A stretch of DNA of 64,000 bases from Rhodohalobacter sp. 614A (GTDB lineage Bacteria; Bacteroidota; Rhodothermia; Balneolales; Balneolaceae), in NCBI RefSeq assembly GCF_021462415.1, contig NZ_JAKEDS010000002.1, positions 434,001 through 498,000 of the forward strand, in the 5' to 3' direction. A program made the position numbers and the translations under genes. Shown piece after piece: positions 1-9,874 of this stretch. Every line of letters starts with the position of its first letter. The stretch's first letter is position 1. The notes under the pieces are model-generated. The model saw only the letters and a program-made list of their open reading frames with translations. It was not told the DNA's origin and ran no database searches.

Positions 1-1
1 G

Positions 2-373
2 CGCAAGCGAATGCGTCGTGAGCGCGAACAAACATTCCAATCGGCACGCGAAGCTGCTCTGGATGCTTTCCTTCCTATTAATGATGACCTGATTCGAACA
101 CTTCAGGCCATGAAAGAAAATGATGCGGATCAATCGTACGTAGAGGGTGTGCAACTCATTGCCAATAAATTTGAAGATGTGCTGGAAAAGCACAACGTCA
201 AACGAATTGATGAAACCGGGGTTCCTTTCGATGTAGATTTTCATGATGCAATGCTGAGGCAAAAAGCGGAAGATGATTCGATTGAAAGCGGAACCGTTTT
301 ACAGGTTTTAGAGAATGGTTACCGAATCGGGGACAAGACACTTCGGCACGCAAAAGTAATTGTAAGCGAATAA
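2..373 (+). CDS. grpE: GrpE nucleotide exchange factor, 5' end cut off by the window
   Basis: C-terminal part of GrpE, the exchange factor that releases ADP from DnaK in the cytoplasmic Hsp70 cycle. The reading frame is open to the left edge (the residues before the first Met read RKR, as in the usual N-Y-x-K-R coiled coil of GrpE), so the true start lies outside the window and about 120 residues remain. The segment has the end of the long helix, the four-helix region and the C-terminal beta domain with the family-typical V-x-x-V-x-x-x-G-Y and a V-K-V-like ending (AKVIVSE). The gene stops 10 bases before dnaJ, the usual grpE-dnaJ operon order. Confidence 0.9.
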   Translation, partial: RKRMRREREQTFQSAREAALDAFLPINDDLIRTLQAMKENDADQSYVEGVQLIANKFEDVLEKHNVKRIDETGVPFDVDFHDAMLRQKAEDDSIESGTVLQVLENGYRIGDKTLRHAKVIVSE

Positions 374-383
374 TAATTCATTT

Positions 384-1547
384 ATGTCAAAACGCGACTA
401 CTACGAAGTATTAGGTGTAGATAAGAATGCCAGCGAGCAGGAACTGAAAAAGGCCTATCGAAAACTGGCGATGAAGTACCATCCTGACCGGAATAAAGAT
501 GATGAAGATGCGGAAAGGAAATTTAAAGAAGCTTCCGAAGCATATGAGGTACTTCGTGATCCGGAAAAAAGACAACGATATGATCAGTTTGGCCATTCCG
601 GAATGAATGGCGGCGGATTTGGCGGTGGTGCGTCAGATTTTGGAAATGCTAATTTCGAAGATATTTTCAGCCATTTCAGTGATATTTTTGGAGCCGATAT
701 ATTTGGCGGCGGTGCAGCTCGCGGACAAAGCCGCAGAAGACGTGGAAGCGGCCGTCCCGGATCGGATATGAAACTCCGCGTTGCACTCACGCTTGAAGAG
801 ATTGCCGAAGGTGTTGAGAAAACGCTGAAAGTAAAAAAGCATATCAAGTGCGATTCTTGTAGCGGGACCGGCGCTGAGACAGAATCAGATTTTGAAACCT
901 GCCCGAGATGTAATGGAGTCGGTGAAATTCGTCAGGTTTCTCGAACAATGTTTGGTCAGTTTGTAAACGTACAACCGTGTCCAACCTGCCAGGGTGAAGG
1001 AAAAATTATCAAGAATAAATGCAGCAAATGCGGTGGTGAAGGAAGATATAAGAGTGATGAAAAAATCAAAGTAAATATCCCTTCAGGTGTAGCAAATGGA
1101 AATTACATTACCTTGAGGCGTCAGGGAAATGCCGGCATTCGGGGTGGCGAACCCGGCGATCTTATTGTATTGATCGAAGAGAAAGAGCATGAACATTTTG
1201 AGCGGGATGGCAATGACATCTATTACGACCTTCTCGTGAGCATTCCCGATGCTATTCTCGGAACGGAAGTAGAAGTGCCCACACTAAAAGGAAAGGCAAA
1301 AGTTAAGATTGAGCCGGGAACTCAACCCGGCAAACTGCTTCGAATGAGGGAACGTGGAATCAAAGGCCTGAACAATTCCGGAATTGGTGACCAGTTTATA
1401 AGGATGAATGTCTACATTCCCAAAGATTTAACGGGTGAGGAGAAAAAACACATAGAGGCCATTCGTGGTGAAGAACACTTCGATCCCAAAAGTGCTCAGG
1501 AACGTGAAAAAAGCTTCTTCTCGAAAATAAAAGACGTGTTTAATTGA
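384..1547 (+). CDS. dnaJ: Chaperone protein DnaJ (type I Hsp40)
   Basis: Cytoplasmic co-chaperone that delivers unfolded substrates to DnaK and stimulates its ATPase. All type I parts are visible in 387 residues: J domain at 1-70 with the HPD motif at 33-35, a Gly/Phe-rich linker at about 72-110, four zinc-binding CxxCxGxG repeats at about 156-225 ([32 protein letters not shown]), then the two C-terminal substrate-binding beta domains. Length matches the family. It starts 10 bases after grpE and is very probably in the same transcript; heat-shock control would be expected, but the promoter lies outside the window. Confidence 0.97.
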   Translation: MSKRDYYEVLGVDKNASEQELKKAYRKLAMKYHPDRNKDDEDAERKFKEASEAYEVLRDPEKRQRYDQFGHSGMNGGGFGGGASDFGNANFEDIFSHFSDIFGADIFGGGAARGQSRRRRGSGRPGSDMKLRVALTLEEIAEGVEKTLKVKKHIKCDSCSGTGAETESDFETCPRCNGVGEIRQVSRTMFGQFVNVQPCPTCQGEGKIIKNKCSKCGGEGRYKSDEKIKVNIPSGVANGNYITLRRQGNAGIRGGEPGDLIVLIEEKEHEHFERDGNDIYYDLLVSIPDAILGTEVEVPTLKGKAKVKIEPGTQPGKLLRMRERGIKGLNNSGIGDQFIRMNVYIPKDLTGEEKKHIEAIRGEEHFDPKSAQEREKSFFSKIKDVFN

Positions 1548-1554
1548 TTTTTTT

Positions 1555-1580
1555 AGAGGGTGACGGAAATTGTCACCTCT
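1555..1580. other. Hairpin between dnaJ and rmuC
   Basis: AGAGGGTGAC and GTCACCTCT form a 9-10 bp stem with one bulged G around a 7-base loop, 7 bases after the dnaJ stop. No T-run follows on either strand (the T-run lies before it), so it is not a standard intrinsic terminator. It may still slow transcription or protect the dnaJ mRNA 3' end. Confidence 0.45.
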
Positions 1581-1617
1581 GCATTGTATGTTTGGCTAAA
1601 CAAATCAAACGTCTGTT

Positions 1618-2931
1618 ATGGAAACAACTGTAATTCTGAGTGCACTTATTTTTTTCGCAATTGGCTTTGCACTGGCTTTTTTTATCGGGAAATCCAAACA
1701 AAGCCGGCTTGAGGAGAGAAACGCAAATCTTTCCCAAACGGCTGAACTCAGCGAATCAAAATTAATCCGCGAAACTGAACGGGCAAATCAGGCCGAAAAA
1801 GAATTTACCAGGCTTAAAGCAGAGTATGCTCATCTTGAAGAGAAACTCTCCGAACAGAAACAGCAACTGCGGGAATTACAGGAGCAGTTTCGCACGGAAT
1901 TCAAAAACCTGGCGAATGACATTCTGGAAGAAAAATCGAAGAAGTTTACAGAACAGAATAAAGAGAAGCTGGATCAACTACTGAAGCCGCTCGGCGAAAA
2001 GATCTCGGAGTTTCAGAAGAGGGTTGAGGAAAGTCATAAAGAAGATATTAAAGGAAGAAGTGCTCTTGATCAACATTTGAGAATGCTCCAGGAGATGAAT
2101 CAAAAAATGAGTGAGGAGGCAAAGAACCTCACGAAAGCACTGAAAGGAGATACCAAAAAACAGGGGAATTGGGGAGAGGTCATCTTACAAAGAATCCTGG
2201 AAAGATCTGGTTTGAAAAAAGGATCGGAGTATGAAACGCAACACAGTACCACGATGGAGGACGGAAGGCGTCTTCAGCCGGATGTGATTGTAAAACTGCC
2301 GGATGAAAAACGGTTGATCATCGATTCGAAAGTTTCTCTGACTGCGTATGAAAAATATTCATCGACGGAAGAGCTTGACGAACAGGCAACTTATTTGAGA
2401 CAGCATATTCAATCTCTCAGAAGCCATGTAAGAAATTTAAGTACAAAGAGTTACGACCAAATTCATGGTTTCAATAGTCCCGATTTTGTGCTTTTATTTA
2501 TCCCCATTGAACCTGCATTTGGCCTGGCTATGCAGAATGATCCTGATCTTTATAATGAAGCATTTGATAGGAATATTATTATTGTGAGCCCAACCACACT
2601 GCTGGCAACCCTTGCAACCATCGAAAACGTTTGGAAGCAGGAATATCAAAATAGAAATGCGATGGAAATCGCGAAAAGAGGTGGGCTTTTATACGATAAA
2701 TTTGTCGGTTTTGTAGAGAACCTAGAAGATGTTGGGAAGCGAATTCGGCAGACAAACGAATCGTATGAATCTGCGATGAAACAGTTGTCAACGGGTGCTG
2801 GAAATCTTGTAGGTCAGGCGGAAAAATTGAGAGAGCTTGGAGCAAATGCTTCAAAAAAATTGTCGGGAGATTTAACGGATCGTGCTTTGGAGTCCGGTAA
2901 TAATGATCAGGAAAGGGAAGAGCTAATCTGA
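1618..2931 (+). CDS. rmuC: DNA recombination protein RmuC homologue
   Basis: RmuC family protein (437 aa). Homologues limit recombination at inverted repeats and carry a nuclease-like core of the PD-(D/E)XK fold. Visible parts: an N-terminal membrane helix at about residues 3-22, a long charged coiled coil at about 30-110, then the conserved core with the family-typical N-W-G-E ([15 protein letters not shown]), a LQPDV-x-x-x-LP segment, the I-I-D-S-K-V-S-L motif and the [10 protein letters not shown] motif. The exact cellular role remains unclear even in E. coli. It runs tail-to-tail with the next gene, overlapping it by 9 bases. Confidence 0.93.
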   Translation: METTVILSALIFFAIGFALAFFIGKSKQSRLEERNANLSQTAELSESKLIRETERANQAEKEFTRLKAEYAHLEEKLSEQKQQLRELQEQFRTEFKNLANDILEEKSKKFTEQNKEKLDQLLKPLGEKISEFQKRVEESHKEDIKGRSALDQHLRMLQEMNQKMSEEAKNLTKALKGDTKKQGNWGEVILQRILERSGLKKGSEYETQHSTTMEDGRRLQPDVIVKLPDEKRLIIDSKVSLTAYEKYSSTEELDEQATYLRQHIQSLRSHVRNLSTKSYDQIHGFNSPDFVLLFIPIEPAFGLAMQNDPDLYNEAFDRNIIIVSPTTLLATLATIENVWKQEYQNRNAMEIAKRGGLLYDKFVGFVENLEDVGKRIRQTNESYESAMKQLSTGAGNLVGQAEKLRELGANASKKLSGDLTDRALESGNNDQEREELI

Positions 2932-3804
2932 AGTTGAGTACGGATTGACAAGAGCAGCCAATTTATATCCATTGTGATTAGAGATTGCCGTGTACCAGTT
3001 ATTCTCCCAATTCCAGGAAACCACATGATATCCGTCAATTTCAGCGACATAAAAATCATCTGATTTCTTGCATTTTTTTACGGCTTCGTTGTCTCTTTTA
3101 AGTACGGAATTGGATTCAACTTTATTCAGATCAAACGTGAATACGTAAATCGTTTCTCCCATTTCCGGTTGTACATACTCAAGCAGCGGGGTGTTAAACT
3201 GGTCAATGAAATCAGAGAAAACAATTCCTGCAAATTGTGCGCCTTCAATATCAGGAATGGTGAGATCGATATTGTGATTTTTAGCCAGGTAAGCTTCTGC
3301 CTCTGCAATGGATGAGGTTTTATAATGCGGTTCAATAACGGTTCCGGATGTTGTTACAAAATGTTCAGCAGCCATCTGCTCCACGATGATCTTATTCACA
3401 TTCCTGTTCATCCCGGTGTTTTCAAGAACCTGTACGGTAATCAGTGAAAAGATAATTACCACCGCAGCAGCAGATAAATATCGAATGATTTGTCCTGAGT
3501 AGCCGCTTAAAGAAAAAGAAGGAATTTCGAATTTGTTCCTGGTAGCTTCACATTCAAGATCTAAAAGTTCGGGGTTTTCTTTTTGGATAGCTCCATGAAT
3601 ACGTTCCAAAAGATCATCCGAGGCTTTTTTCTTAGGAAGGCAAGCCAGCGCTTTTTTTAAATTGAGTACTTTTTGATACTCCATGGCTATATCAGGATGA
3701 TCTCTGAGAAATCTGAAGAAAGCTTTTCTTTCCCTGTCGCTTGCTTCTCCGTCAGCAACCGCATGTAAAAGAGCCTGAGCTTGTTTGCGGGTTAAATCAT
3801 ACAT
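2923..3804 (-). CDS. Probable membrane anti-sigma-factor-like protein
   Basis: Unassigned 293-residue protein. The N-terminal ~95 residues are charged and helical and resemble the cytoplasmic domain of anti-sigma factors (acidic DGEAS-like start, helical bundle), but without the His-Cys-Cys zinc motif. One membrane helix lies at about residues 107-126 ([19 protein letters not shown]), followed by a roughly 165-residue domain predicted outside the cytoplasm with no motif I recognise. No sigma factor gene adjoins it, so the anti-sigma idea rests on layout only. The 3' end overlaps rmuC by 9 bases in convergent orientation. No Shine-Dalgarno is seen before the ATG. Confidence 0.6.
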   Translation of the reverse strand: MYDLTRKQAQALLHAVADGEASDRERKAFFRFLRDHPDIAMEYQKVLNLKKALACLPKKKASDDLLERIHGAIQKENPELLDLECEATRNKFEIPSFSLSGYSGQIIRYLSAAAVVIIFSLITVQVLENTGMNRNVNKIIVEQMAAEHFVTTSGTVIEPHYKTSSIAEAEAYLAKNHNIDLTIPDIEGAQFAGIVFSDFIDQFNTPLLEYVQPEMGETIYVFTFDLNKVESNSVLKRDNEAVKKCKKSDDFYVAEIDGYHVVSWNWENNWYTAISNHNGYKLAALVNPYSTSD

Positions 3805-3959
3805 TGGGCGCGCGTGCTTTACTTATTTTGTGATCCTAAGCCCGAAGGTCGAGTTGAATTTCTCTAATCTATAATTGATGAACAATTAGCATTTTCCAAT
3901 CATTCACGGCCAAGAGGGAAAAATATCTATATAAATAACTAATAAACAATCACTTTTGA

Positions 3960-4649
3960 TTAAGCATCAATTTTAAAAGAACTCCATGGCAAGTCTAAGG
4001 GAGTTTTGGCTTTTATGCGAATCTCTTTTTTAAGAGTAGGATGTTCAAATGCAAGTTCCACCGCATGCAGCGAGAGGGCACCGTTTCCTTTTGAACCATA
4101 TTTTTTATCATTCAAAATTGGATACCCCTGATTAGCAAACTGTACTCGTATCTGATGGGGGCGACCGGTGATTAGTGCAATCCTCACCAAGGATAGATTC
4201 TTTTGAGTTTCTACCGTTTGGTAAACCAGTTCAGCTTTTTTTGCTTTTTTATTTTTGGAAGAGACAACCGATACAACATTGGTTTTTTTGTCTTTCAATA
4301 GAAAATCTTGCAGCATTCCATTTTTTGGAGGGATGCCTTCAACCAAAGCCAGGTAGGTTTTCTTAACCGATCGTTTACGAATCTGTTCACTCAGACGAGA
4401 TGCGGCTTTGGATGTTTTTGCAAACAGCATTACTCCGCTCACGGGTTTATCTAGCCTGTGTAAAAGACCAAGAAAGGCATCTCCCTTTTTGTTGTACTCT
4501 CGCTTGAGGTATTCTTTACAAAGATTCAGAAGATCGGGATTCCCGGTATAATCTTCCTGGGATAGAATACCCGCCGGTTTATTTACCGCAAGAAGATGAT
4601 TGTCCTCAAAAAGAATTTCGATATCCGGATGAGTGCCGGTGGTTTTCAT
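3960..4649 (-). CDS. RluA-family pseudouridine synthase
   Basis: RNA pseudouridine synthase (229 aa) of the RluA/RluC/RluD family, turning uridine into pseudouridine in rRNA or tRNA. The catalytic motif is clear: L-L-H-R-L-D-K-P-V-S-G, with the Asp as nucleophile. Also visible are the N-terminal V-N-K-P-A-G-I-L motif and the C-terminal T-G-R-P-H-Q-I-R-V-Q-F motif. There is no N-terminal S4 domain, so it is one of the short members (TruC/RluA-like) and the RNA site cannot be told from sequence. It stands alone on the minus strand, divergent from uvrC. Confidence 0.93.
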   Translation of the reverse strand: MKTTGTHPDIEILFEDNHLLAVNKPAGILSQEDYTGNPDLLNLCKEYLKREYNKKGDAFLGLLHRLDKPVSGVMLFAKTSKAASRLSEQIRKRSVKKTYLALVEGIPPKNGMLQDFLLKDKKTNVVSVVSSKNKKAKKAELVYQTVETQKNLSLVRIALITGRPHQIRVQFANQGYPILNDKKYGSKGNGALSLHAVELAFEHPTLKKEIRIKAKTPLDLPWSSFKIDA

Positions 4650-4729
4650 GTCTACAGTTATTTATCATTGCAATATCATTGAAAGATAAGGGTTAAATTA
4701 CTCTGCTGTAACTATTCCATTTGATTCAC

Positions 4730-6568
4730 ATGCCGATAACGCTCGAAGAAAAAATTGCTCATTTACCAACCAGTCCCGGTGTTTATCAATTTAAAGACAA
4801 CAGGGGGAGTTACCTTTATGTTGGAAAGGCCAAGCGGCTAAGGAATCGTGTGCGTTCCTATTTCCAGGATTCGAGTAATCATGACGGACGAATCCGGGTC
4901 ATGGTAAATAAGATTGAGGATGTGGAAGTTATCGTAACAGATTCGGAAGCAGAAGCCTTAATCCTGGAAAATACGCTGATTAAACGCCATCAACCCCGCT
5001 ACAATATTATGTATCGGGATGATAAATCCTATCCTTACATCTGTATCACTCCGGGCGAACGTCCGCGTGTTTTTCCAACCCGAACCGTGATAAAAGACGG
5101 GAGCAAATATTTTGGTCCGTATGATCATGTAGGCCATATGAGGAGAATGCTCGAAACCATCCGCAAAACTTTCGATCTTTGTACATGTGCTGTATCTCCG
5201 AAGTTGATAGATAAATCCAAAGGCATGCCAAAGTGGCATTCGTGTTTTGATGATTATCTTCAAAATTGTTCTGGTGATTGGGATCTGGAAAGGTATCAAA
5301 CGGCTATGGAGAAAGTAGAACGACTCCTGACTGGAAAAACCGAAGGATTGATGAGAGAGATCAAAGAAGAGATGTCTATCGCTTCAGATGCATTGGAATT
5401 TGAGGAAGCTGCCCGCCTTCGTGATAGTTTACAGGCGCTTCAGAAGTACAATCAAAAAATGAAGATTGTTGATAATAAGAAAGTCAACAGGGATCTGTTT
5501 GCTCTGGAAGTGGATGAGGAATTGATGGAAGGCTGCGGAGTGCTTTTTAAAATCAGGGAAGGAAAACTGATTGGGAAATTTCACCGGTTTTTGAAGAATA
5601 TTGAAGGAATCGGCAGGGGAGATATGTTGCAGTCATTTATTGAGGATTATTATACAGGACAGTTTGCCGGCGCTATTCCTGATGAAGTATACCTGAGTGA
5701 TGAAATTGATGATATCGAACCATTGAGTGAATATCTTTGGGAAGAACATGGAAAAAAAGTGCCCATCAGAGTTCCAAAAATCGGGGAGAAACGGCAGTTT
5801 ATTGAAATGGCTATTTCTAATGCAAAACTGAAACTTGGAGAACGGAAAATTGAGAAAGCAAAAGCAGAGCGCGATCGGATTCCGCAGGCTGTTAAAGATC
5901 TAAAAGAAGCACTACGGTTAGAGCGGTTGCCCCGAAGAATTGAATGTTTTGACAACTCAAATATTCAGGGATCAGACCCCGTGGCATCCATGGTTTGTTT
6001 TGTTGATGCACAACCCCGGAAAAACGAGTATAAGCGGTTTAATATAAAGACCGTAGAGGGTCCCGATGATTTTGCATCCATGAGAGAAGTTGTAAAACGC
6101 AGATATTCACGGGTTAAAAAAGAGAAGCAGCAACCCCCGGATCTTGTTTTGATTGATGGAGGAAAAGGCCAGTTGAACGCTGCTTTGGACGCTCTCAGGG
6201 AAATCGACTTTTTAGATCATGTAGAAGTCGCTGGATTGGCGAAACGGTTGGAAGAAGTGTTTCTGCCGGGTAAATCAGATCCCGTAATGATTCCCAAAAC
6301 ATCGCCGGCTTTAAAACTTATACAGTCAGCAAGAGATGAAGCTCACAGATTTGCAATCACATTTCATCGCAGTAAAAGAGGAAAACGCACTTTAAAAACA
6401 GAATTAACCAAAATTGAGGGCATTGGAGAGAAGAGAGCGCAAGAGTTGCTAAAACACTTTGGTTCGGTAAAAAAAATAAAAACAAGCGATCTCGAAACTC
6501 TCCAACAATTTTTAGGTAAAAAAACAGGAGATGCTGTCTACAGGTATTTTGCTGAATCTGAGAGCTAA
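4730..6568 (+). CDS. uvrC: Excinuclease ABC subunit C
   Basis: Endonuclease subunit of nucleotide excision repair; makes the 3' and 5' incisions around a lesion held by UvrB. About 612 residues from the ATG chosen here. An in-frame TTG lies 9 bases upstream (4721), but the protein aligns naturally from MPITLEEKI. Visible parts: GIY-YIG nuclease domain in the first ~95 residues (GVYQF ... YLYVGKA), a UVR UvrB-binding motif at about 205-240 (ALEFEEAARLRD), the RNase H-like 5' nuclease domain with F-D-N-S-N and L-I-D-G-G-K-G-Q, and a C-terminal helix-hairpin-helix (IEGIGEKRAQELL). Monocistronic as far as can be seen. Confidence 0.97.
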   Translation: MPITLEEKIAHLPTSPGVYQFKDNRGSYLYVGKAKRLRNRVRSYFQDSSNHDGRIRVMVNKIEDVEVIVTDSEAEALILENTLIKRHQPRYNIMYRDDKSYPYICITPGERPRVFPTRTVIKDGSKYFGPYDHVGHMRRMLETIRKTFDLCTCAVSPKLIDKSKGMPKWHSCFDDYLQNCSGDWDLERYQTAMEKVERLLTGKTEGLMREIKEEMSIASDALEFEEAARLRDSLQALQKYNQKMKIVDNKKVNRDLFALEVDEELMEGCGVLFKIREGKLIGKFHRFLKNIEGIGRGDMLQSFIEDYYTGQFAGAIPDEVYLSDEIDDIEPLSEYLWEEHGKKVPIRVPKIGEKRQFIEMAISNAKLKLGERKIEKAKAERDRIPQAVKDLKEALRLERLPRRIECFDNSNIQGSDPVASMVCFVDAQPRKNEYKRFNIKTVEGPDDFASMREVVKRRYSRVKKEKQQPPDLVLIDGGKGQLNAALDALREIDFLDHVEVAGLAKRLEEVFLPGKSDPVMIPKTSPALKLIQSARDEAHRFAITFHRSKRGKRTLKTELTKIEGIGEKRAQELLKHFGSVKKIKTSDLETLQQFLGKKTGDAVYRYFAESES

Positions 6569-6669
6569 TCGTTTAACATGAAAATGTTATAGATATGTTG
6601 ATTTCAGTGTTGTAATATATACTCAGCAGTGAAAGATAAAGTGCCTGTAATAAAGTCAATCAGGAATGA

Positions 6670-6686
6670 TTGGCACGTTATATGCA
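6670..6686 (+). promoter_or_regulatory. Sigma-54-like -24/-12 promoter upstream of the ECF sigma factor gene
   Basis: The stretch TTGGCACG, four bases, then ATGCA matches the -24/-12 consensus (TGGCACG-N4-TTGCA) with one mismatch, and the invariant GG and GC are 10 bases apart as required. It lies about 90 bases before the ATG at 6778 on the same strand. No enhancer-binding site is recognised upstream, and whether this organism has RpoN cannot be told here. Confidence 0.4.
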
Positions 6687-6777
6687 GTATTTAAAACGGA
6701 AATAATGAATCGACTGAATGGCTTCATGTTGATTATTGTTTCTTAATTGAAGTAGCACTATTATAGATCCGAGAATT

Positions 6778-7413
6778 ATGAGACTTAATAACTCAGACCA
6801 CATACCGAGTAATTACGAACAAATGAAAGACCGCGAATTGGTTCATTTGTTTAGGAAGAATGACGATCAATTGGCTTTTAAAGAGCTGATGAATCGCCAC
6901 CAGGCGAAAGTGTATTCTTATATTTTCAGTATGATTCAAAATCGTGAAACGGCGAACGACATTTTCCAGGAAACCTTCACAAAGGTCATCACAAAAATGG
7001 ATGACACCTATAATGAACAAGGAAAGTGGATCGCCTGGGTTATGAGAATTGCTCATAATGCAACAATTGATCATATCAGAAAACAAAAACGATTTGTGGA
7101 CGTTACATCTTCGTATGACAAAGAATCGAAAACCGATTTTTACGACAGATTGCCAGACGAAGATGCCTTGGCTCAGGATGAAAAACTTGAGCTGGATGAA
7201 TCGACGTCCAGTTTGCTGAAGCATATATCGAATTTGCCTGAAGAACAGCGAACGGTTGTGATGTTACGTCACTATTATGAAATGCCGTTTAAAGAAATTG
7301 CCGAAATGACGGATGTATCCATCAACACGGCCTTAGGAAGAATGAGATATGCTTTGATCAATCTTCGTAAAATGTTCGATGAAGAACGTGAGAAGGAATC
7401 TAACAGTGTATGA
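6778..7413 (+). CDS. RNA polymerase ECF-type sigma factor
   Basis: Sigma-70 family factor of the ECF group (211 aa) directing RNA polymerase to a specific promoter set. Region 2 is at about residues 20-95 (FKELMNRHQAKVYSY, then D-I-F-Q-E-T-F and the -10-binding helix W-I-A-W-V-M-R-I-A-H-N). Region 4 is at about 145-200 with the LPEEQRTVVMLR start and the helix-turn-helix MPFKEIAEMTDVS. The linker between them is long and acidic. The stop overlaps the start of the next gene by 4 bases (ATGA), so the downstream membrane protein is translationally coupled and is its likely anti-sigma factor. A sigma-54-like promoter lies upstream. Confidence 0.93.
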   Translation: MRLNNSDHIPSNYEQMKDRELVHLFRKNDDQLAFKELMNRHQAKVYSYIFSMIQNRETANDIFQETFTKVITKMDDTYNEQGKWIAWVMRIAHNATIDHIRKQKRFVDVTSSYDKESKTDFYDRLPDEDALAQDEKLELDESTSSLLKHISNLPEEQRTVVMLRHYYEMPFKEIAEMTDVSINTALGRMRYALINLRKMFDEEREKESNSV

Positions 7414-7997
7414 GTACCAAGGAGAATAGAAGCATAGCTTACATATATAATGAAATGGATCCCTCGGAAAAACTCGAATTCGAGAGGGATTTGGCGAGGG
7501 ACAGCAACCTGTTGATTGAGGTTGAGTCTCTCAAAAAAATTTCAAAGAGTCTAAACCAGCTCGGACATATTGATCCACCCGATCATGTGGTACAAGCTGT
7601 TTTTGATTCGGCAAAAAACAGTTCCTCTTCATCGGGGAATAATTATTGGAGAACTTTTTTCTACTCGGCTGCGGCAATTGTGCTAATCGCCATGACTTCC
7701 GGAATTTTTATGATGGACGATCCACAGCCTGATTCAGAAAATAATCAAGCCCAATCTGCTTCCGTATCGGCAGCTCCAGTTTTTTCACAGCCTGTAAATA
7801 CCTCAGCGCCCGAAAATCTTACCCCTTGGGTTGATAAGAATGAGGTACTCTACTTCCAGGGACAAACCGGAGCCGGCAGCGAGATAGCCATTGATTCGAT
7901 AAGAAATGATAGTTTTAAAAAACTAACGCCGGTTACGGATCCTTCACTGGTCAGAACATATCAGCGCCAGTTGCAATTAACGGGCAGCCATAATTAA
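7410..7997 (+). CDS. Probable anti-sigma factor, single-pass membrane protein
   Basis: 195-residue protein coupled by a 4-base overlap to the ECF sigma factor. Layout: a charged cytoplasmic N-terminal domain of about 70 residues (MDPSEKLEFERDLARDS resembles the start of anti-sigma domains), one membrane helix at about 82-102 (FFYSAAAIVLIAMTSGIFMM), then a Gln/Ser-rich extracytoplasmic tail. No zinc-binding HxxxCxxC is present. The role as sensor and inhibitor of the upstream sigma factor is inferred from the overlap and topology. Confidence 0.7.
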   Translation: MSTKENRSIAYIYNEMDPSEKLEFERDLARDSNLLIEVESLKKISKSLNQLGHIDPPDHVVQAVFDSAKNSSSSSGNNYWRTFFYSAAAIVLIAMTSGIFMMDDPQPDSENNQAQSASVSAAPVFSQPVNTSAPENLTPWVDKNEVLYFQGQTGAGSEIAIDSIRNDSFKKLTPVTDPSLVRTYQRQLQLTGSHN

Positions 7998-8028
7998 TTC
8001 CTATTGCTCTTATAAGTAACTAATCATT

Positions 8029-8141
8029 AAGGGGTTAATAAACTTCTATTCGAAGTTTTCCACCATAGAATGTGAATAACTTCTTTTGGTTAGGTACAAG
8101 GTGAGGCTTATATTAAAATCTGTCAGAATTAATTAACCCTT
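8029..8141. other. Inverted repeats in the parA leader
   Basis: AAGGGGTTAAT (8029-8039) and ATTAACCCTT (8132-8141) can pair with one bulge, and inside them AAACTTC/GAAGTTT (8040-8046 and 8052-8058) forms a 7 bp hairpin. The right outer arm abuts the GGAG ribosome-binding site 4 bases before the parA ATG. A 9-base TGTGAATAA (8071-8079) differs by one base from a DnaA box. Whether any of this is functional is unknown. Confidence 0.25.
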
Positions 8142-8149
8142 GGAGTCGA

Positions 8150-8950
8150 ATGGGAAAAATTATATCGATTGCCAACCAAAAAGGTGGGGTTGGTAAAACA
8201 ACTTCGGCAATAAATCTTGCTGCGAGTCTCGCGGTTATCGAACATCCTACTTTAATCATTGATATTGATCCCCAAAGCAATACGACAAGCGGACTGGGCA
8301 TTGAACCTAAAAATGTCTCCAACTCCGTTTACGAAGTGATGGTTGGCGGTATTGATGTAAATGATGCCATCCGTGAAACGGAACTTCCGTACCTCGATTT
8401 GGTCCCCTCGCATATCAATCTTGTTGGAGCAGAGATTGAGATGGTTGACAGAAATGAAAGAGAACGAATTCTTTTAAAAGCTATCGAAGGCCTTCGCGAC
8501 AAGTACGATTTTATCATTTTTGATTGTCCGCCATCTCTTGGGTTATTGACAATCAATGCACTTACGGCTTCTGATTCAGTAATGATTCCTGTTCAGTGCG
8601 AGTATTTTGCCTTAGAAGGGCTTGGGCAGTTATTAAACACCATAAAGATTGTTCGTCAACATTTGAACCGGGAACTGGAAATTGAAGGGGTGTTGTTAAC
8701 AATGTATGATACACGCACCCGTTTATCAAACCAGGTAGCAGAAGAAGTAAAACGATATTTTGATGACAGGGTTTTTTCAACCATTATTGCAAGAAACATT
8801 CGTCTTGCGGAAGCTCCCAGTTTTGGAAAACCGGCTATTTTATATGATGCCTCCAGTGTTGGATCCAAGAATTATCTCTCGTTAGCCAGGGAGATCATTC
8901 ACAATAATAAGAAGTTATTTAAGTCGAGTCCTGTCTTATCTAAATCATAA
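8150..8950 (+). CDS. parA: Chromosome-partitioning ATPase ParA (Soj)
   Basis: Deviant Walker ATPase (266 aa) that binds DNA when ATP-bound and drives segregation of ParB-parS complexes. The deviant Walker A motif KGGVGKTT is at residues 11-18, Walker A' ([10 protein letters not shown]) at about 40 and Walker B ([12 protein letters not shown]) at about 120. The start is preceded by GGAG at good spacing. The gene stops 6 bases before parB, a two-gene operon that also includes the overlapping DUF5683 gene. The length is that of chromosomal Soj/ParA with no N-terminal DNA-binding extension. Confidence 0.96.
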   Translation: MGKIISIANQKGGVGKTTSAINLAASLAVIEHPTLIIDIDPQSNTTSGLGIEPKNVSNSVYEVMVGGIDVNDAIRETELPYLDLVPSHINLVGAEIEMVDRNERERILLKAIEGLRDKYDFIIFDCPPSLGLLTINALTASDSVMIPVQCEYFALEGLGQLLNTIKIVRQHLNRELEIEGVLLTMYDTRTRLSNQVAEEVKRYFDDRVFSTIIARNIRLAEAPSFGKPAILYDASSVGSKNYLSLAREIIHNNKKLFKSSPVLSKS

Positions 8951-8956
8951 CGTGAT

Positions 8957-9874
8957 ATGTCAAAAAAAGTATTAGGTAGAGGTCTTGGAGCTTTTTTCCC
9001 GGATTACGATGATGATTCGGGAGATGATGAAAACTCTCCAAAAACAAAAACGGCCGTACCTATAGAACCTGCTGATCGCGTAAATGTGGTTTTGGATATT
9101 CCAGTTGAGAATATTCGGCCGAATCCTCATCAGCCCAGAACCGATTTTAAAGAAGAAGCTCTCGAGCAACTGGCAACATCCATCAAAAAACATGGATTGA
9201 TTCAGCCTATTACGGTGAGGCATATTGGGGAAAAGCGTTTTGAACTCATAAGTGGTGAACGGCGCTTTCGGGCAACAAAGCTGGCAGGACTTCAGAATAT
9301 TCCCGCTTATATTCGCGAGGCAGATGACGAACAGATTATAGCCTTTGCGCTAATCGAGAATATTCAGAGAGAGCAGTTAAATCCGTTGGAAATTTCAATG
9401 GGGTATCAGCGACTGATTGATGAATGCGATTACACTCAAAGTGAAGTTGCGGAAAGGGTTGGTAAAAATCGATCCACGGTAACAAACATGCTGCGGCTTT
9501 TACAGCTTCCCGCATTTCTCCAGGCTGCACTCCGCGACGAAAGTATCACGACCGGGCACGCACGTGCACTTATAAATATCAAAAGTGAAAAAGATCAGGA
9601 AAAACTCCTGAAAACGATTCAGAAGAAAAATCTTTCTGTTCGGCAGACGGAAGAGCTCGTAAAATCATATGACAAAAAGAGCGAACAAAAAACCTCAAAG
9701 AAGTCTGTTTCCAAAAGCAATCCCTTTTTGGATGATGTTTCCAAACGACTGCGAAATCAGCTCAGTACCAAGGTTAACATTAAACAAAAAGGAAAAGGCG
9801 GCGAGATAAGAATTGAGTATTATTCTGATGAAGATTTAGAACGATTGATTCAATTTTTCGATGAAATGGGTTAG
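8957..9874 (+). CDS. parB: Chromosome-partitioning protein ParB (Spo0J)
   Basis: CTP-dependent DNA clamp (305 aa) that loads at parS and spreads. The N-terminal MSKKVLGRGLGA segment is typical of the ParA-stimulating tip. The ParB/CTPase domain at about 45-145 contains NPHQPR and the GERRFRA motif, followed by the helix-turn-helix (SEVAERVGKNRSTVTNMLRLL) at about 170-195 and a C-terminal dimer domain. It lies 6 bases after parA and overlaps the next gene by 14 bases. No parS site was recognised in the window by eye. Confidence 0.96.
   Translation: MSKKVLGRGLGAFFPDYDDDSGDDENSPKTKTAVPIEPADRVNVVLDIPVENIRPNPHQPRTDFKEEALEQLATSIKKHGLIQPITVRHIGEKRFELISGERRFRATKLAGLQNIPAYIREADDEQIIAFALIENIQREQLNPLEISMGYQRLIDECDYTQSEVAERVGKNRSTVTNMLRLLQLPAFLQAALRDESITTGHARALINIKSEKDQEKLLKTIQKKNLSVRQTEELVKSYDKKSEQKTSKKSVSKSNPFLDDVSKRLRNQLSTKVNIKQKGKGGEIRIEYYSDEDLERLIQFFDEMG

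Noticed and set aside
8040-8149. Replication origin or parS site near parAB
   Set aside because: Only one near-match to a DnaA box and no cluster, no AT-rich repeat array, and no TGTTTCACGTGAAACA-like parS recognised in the window.
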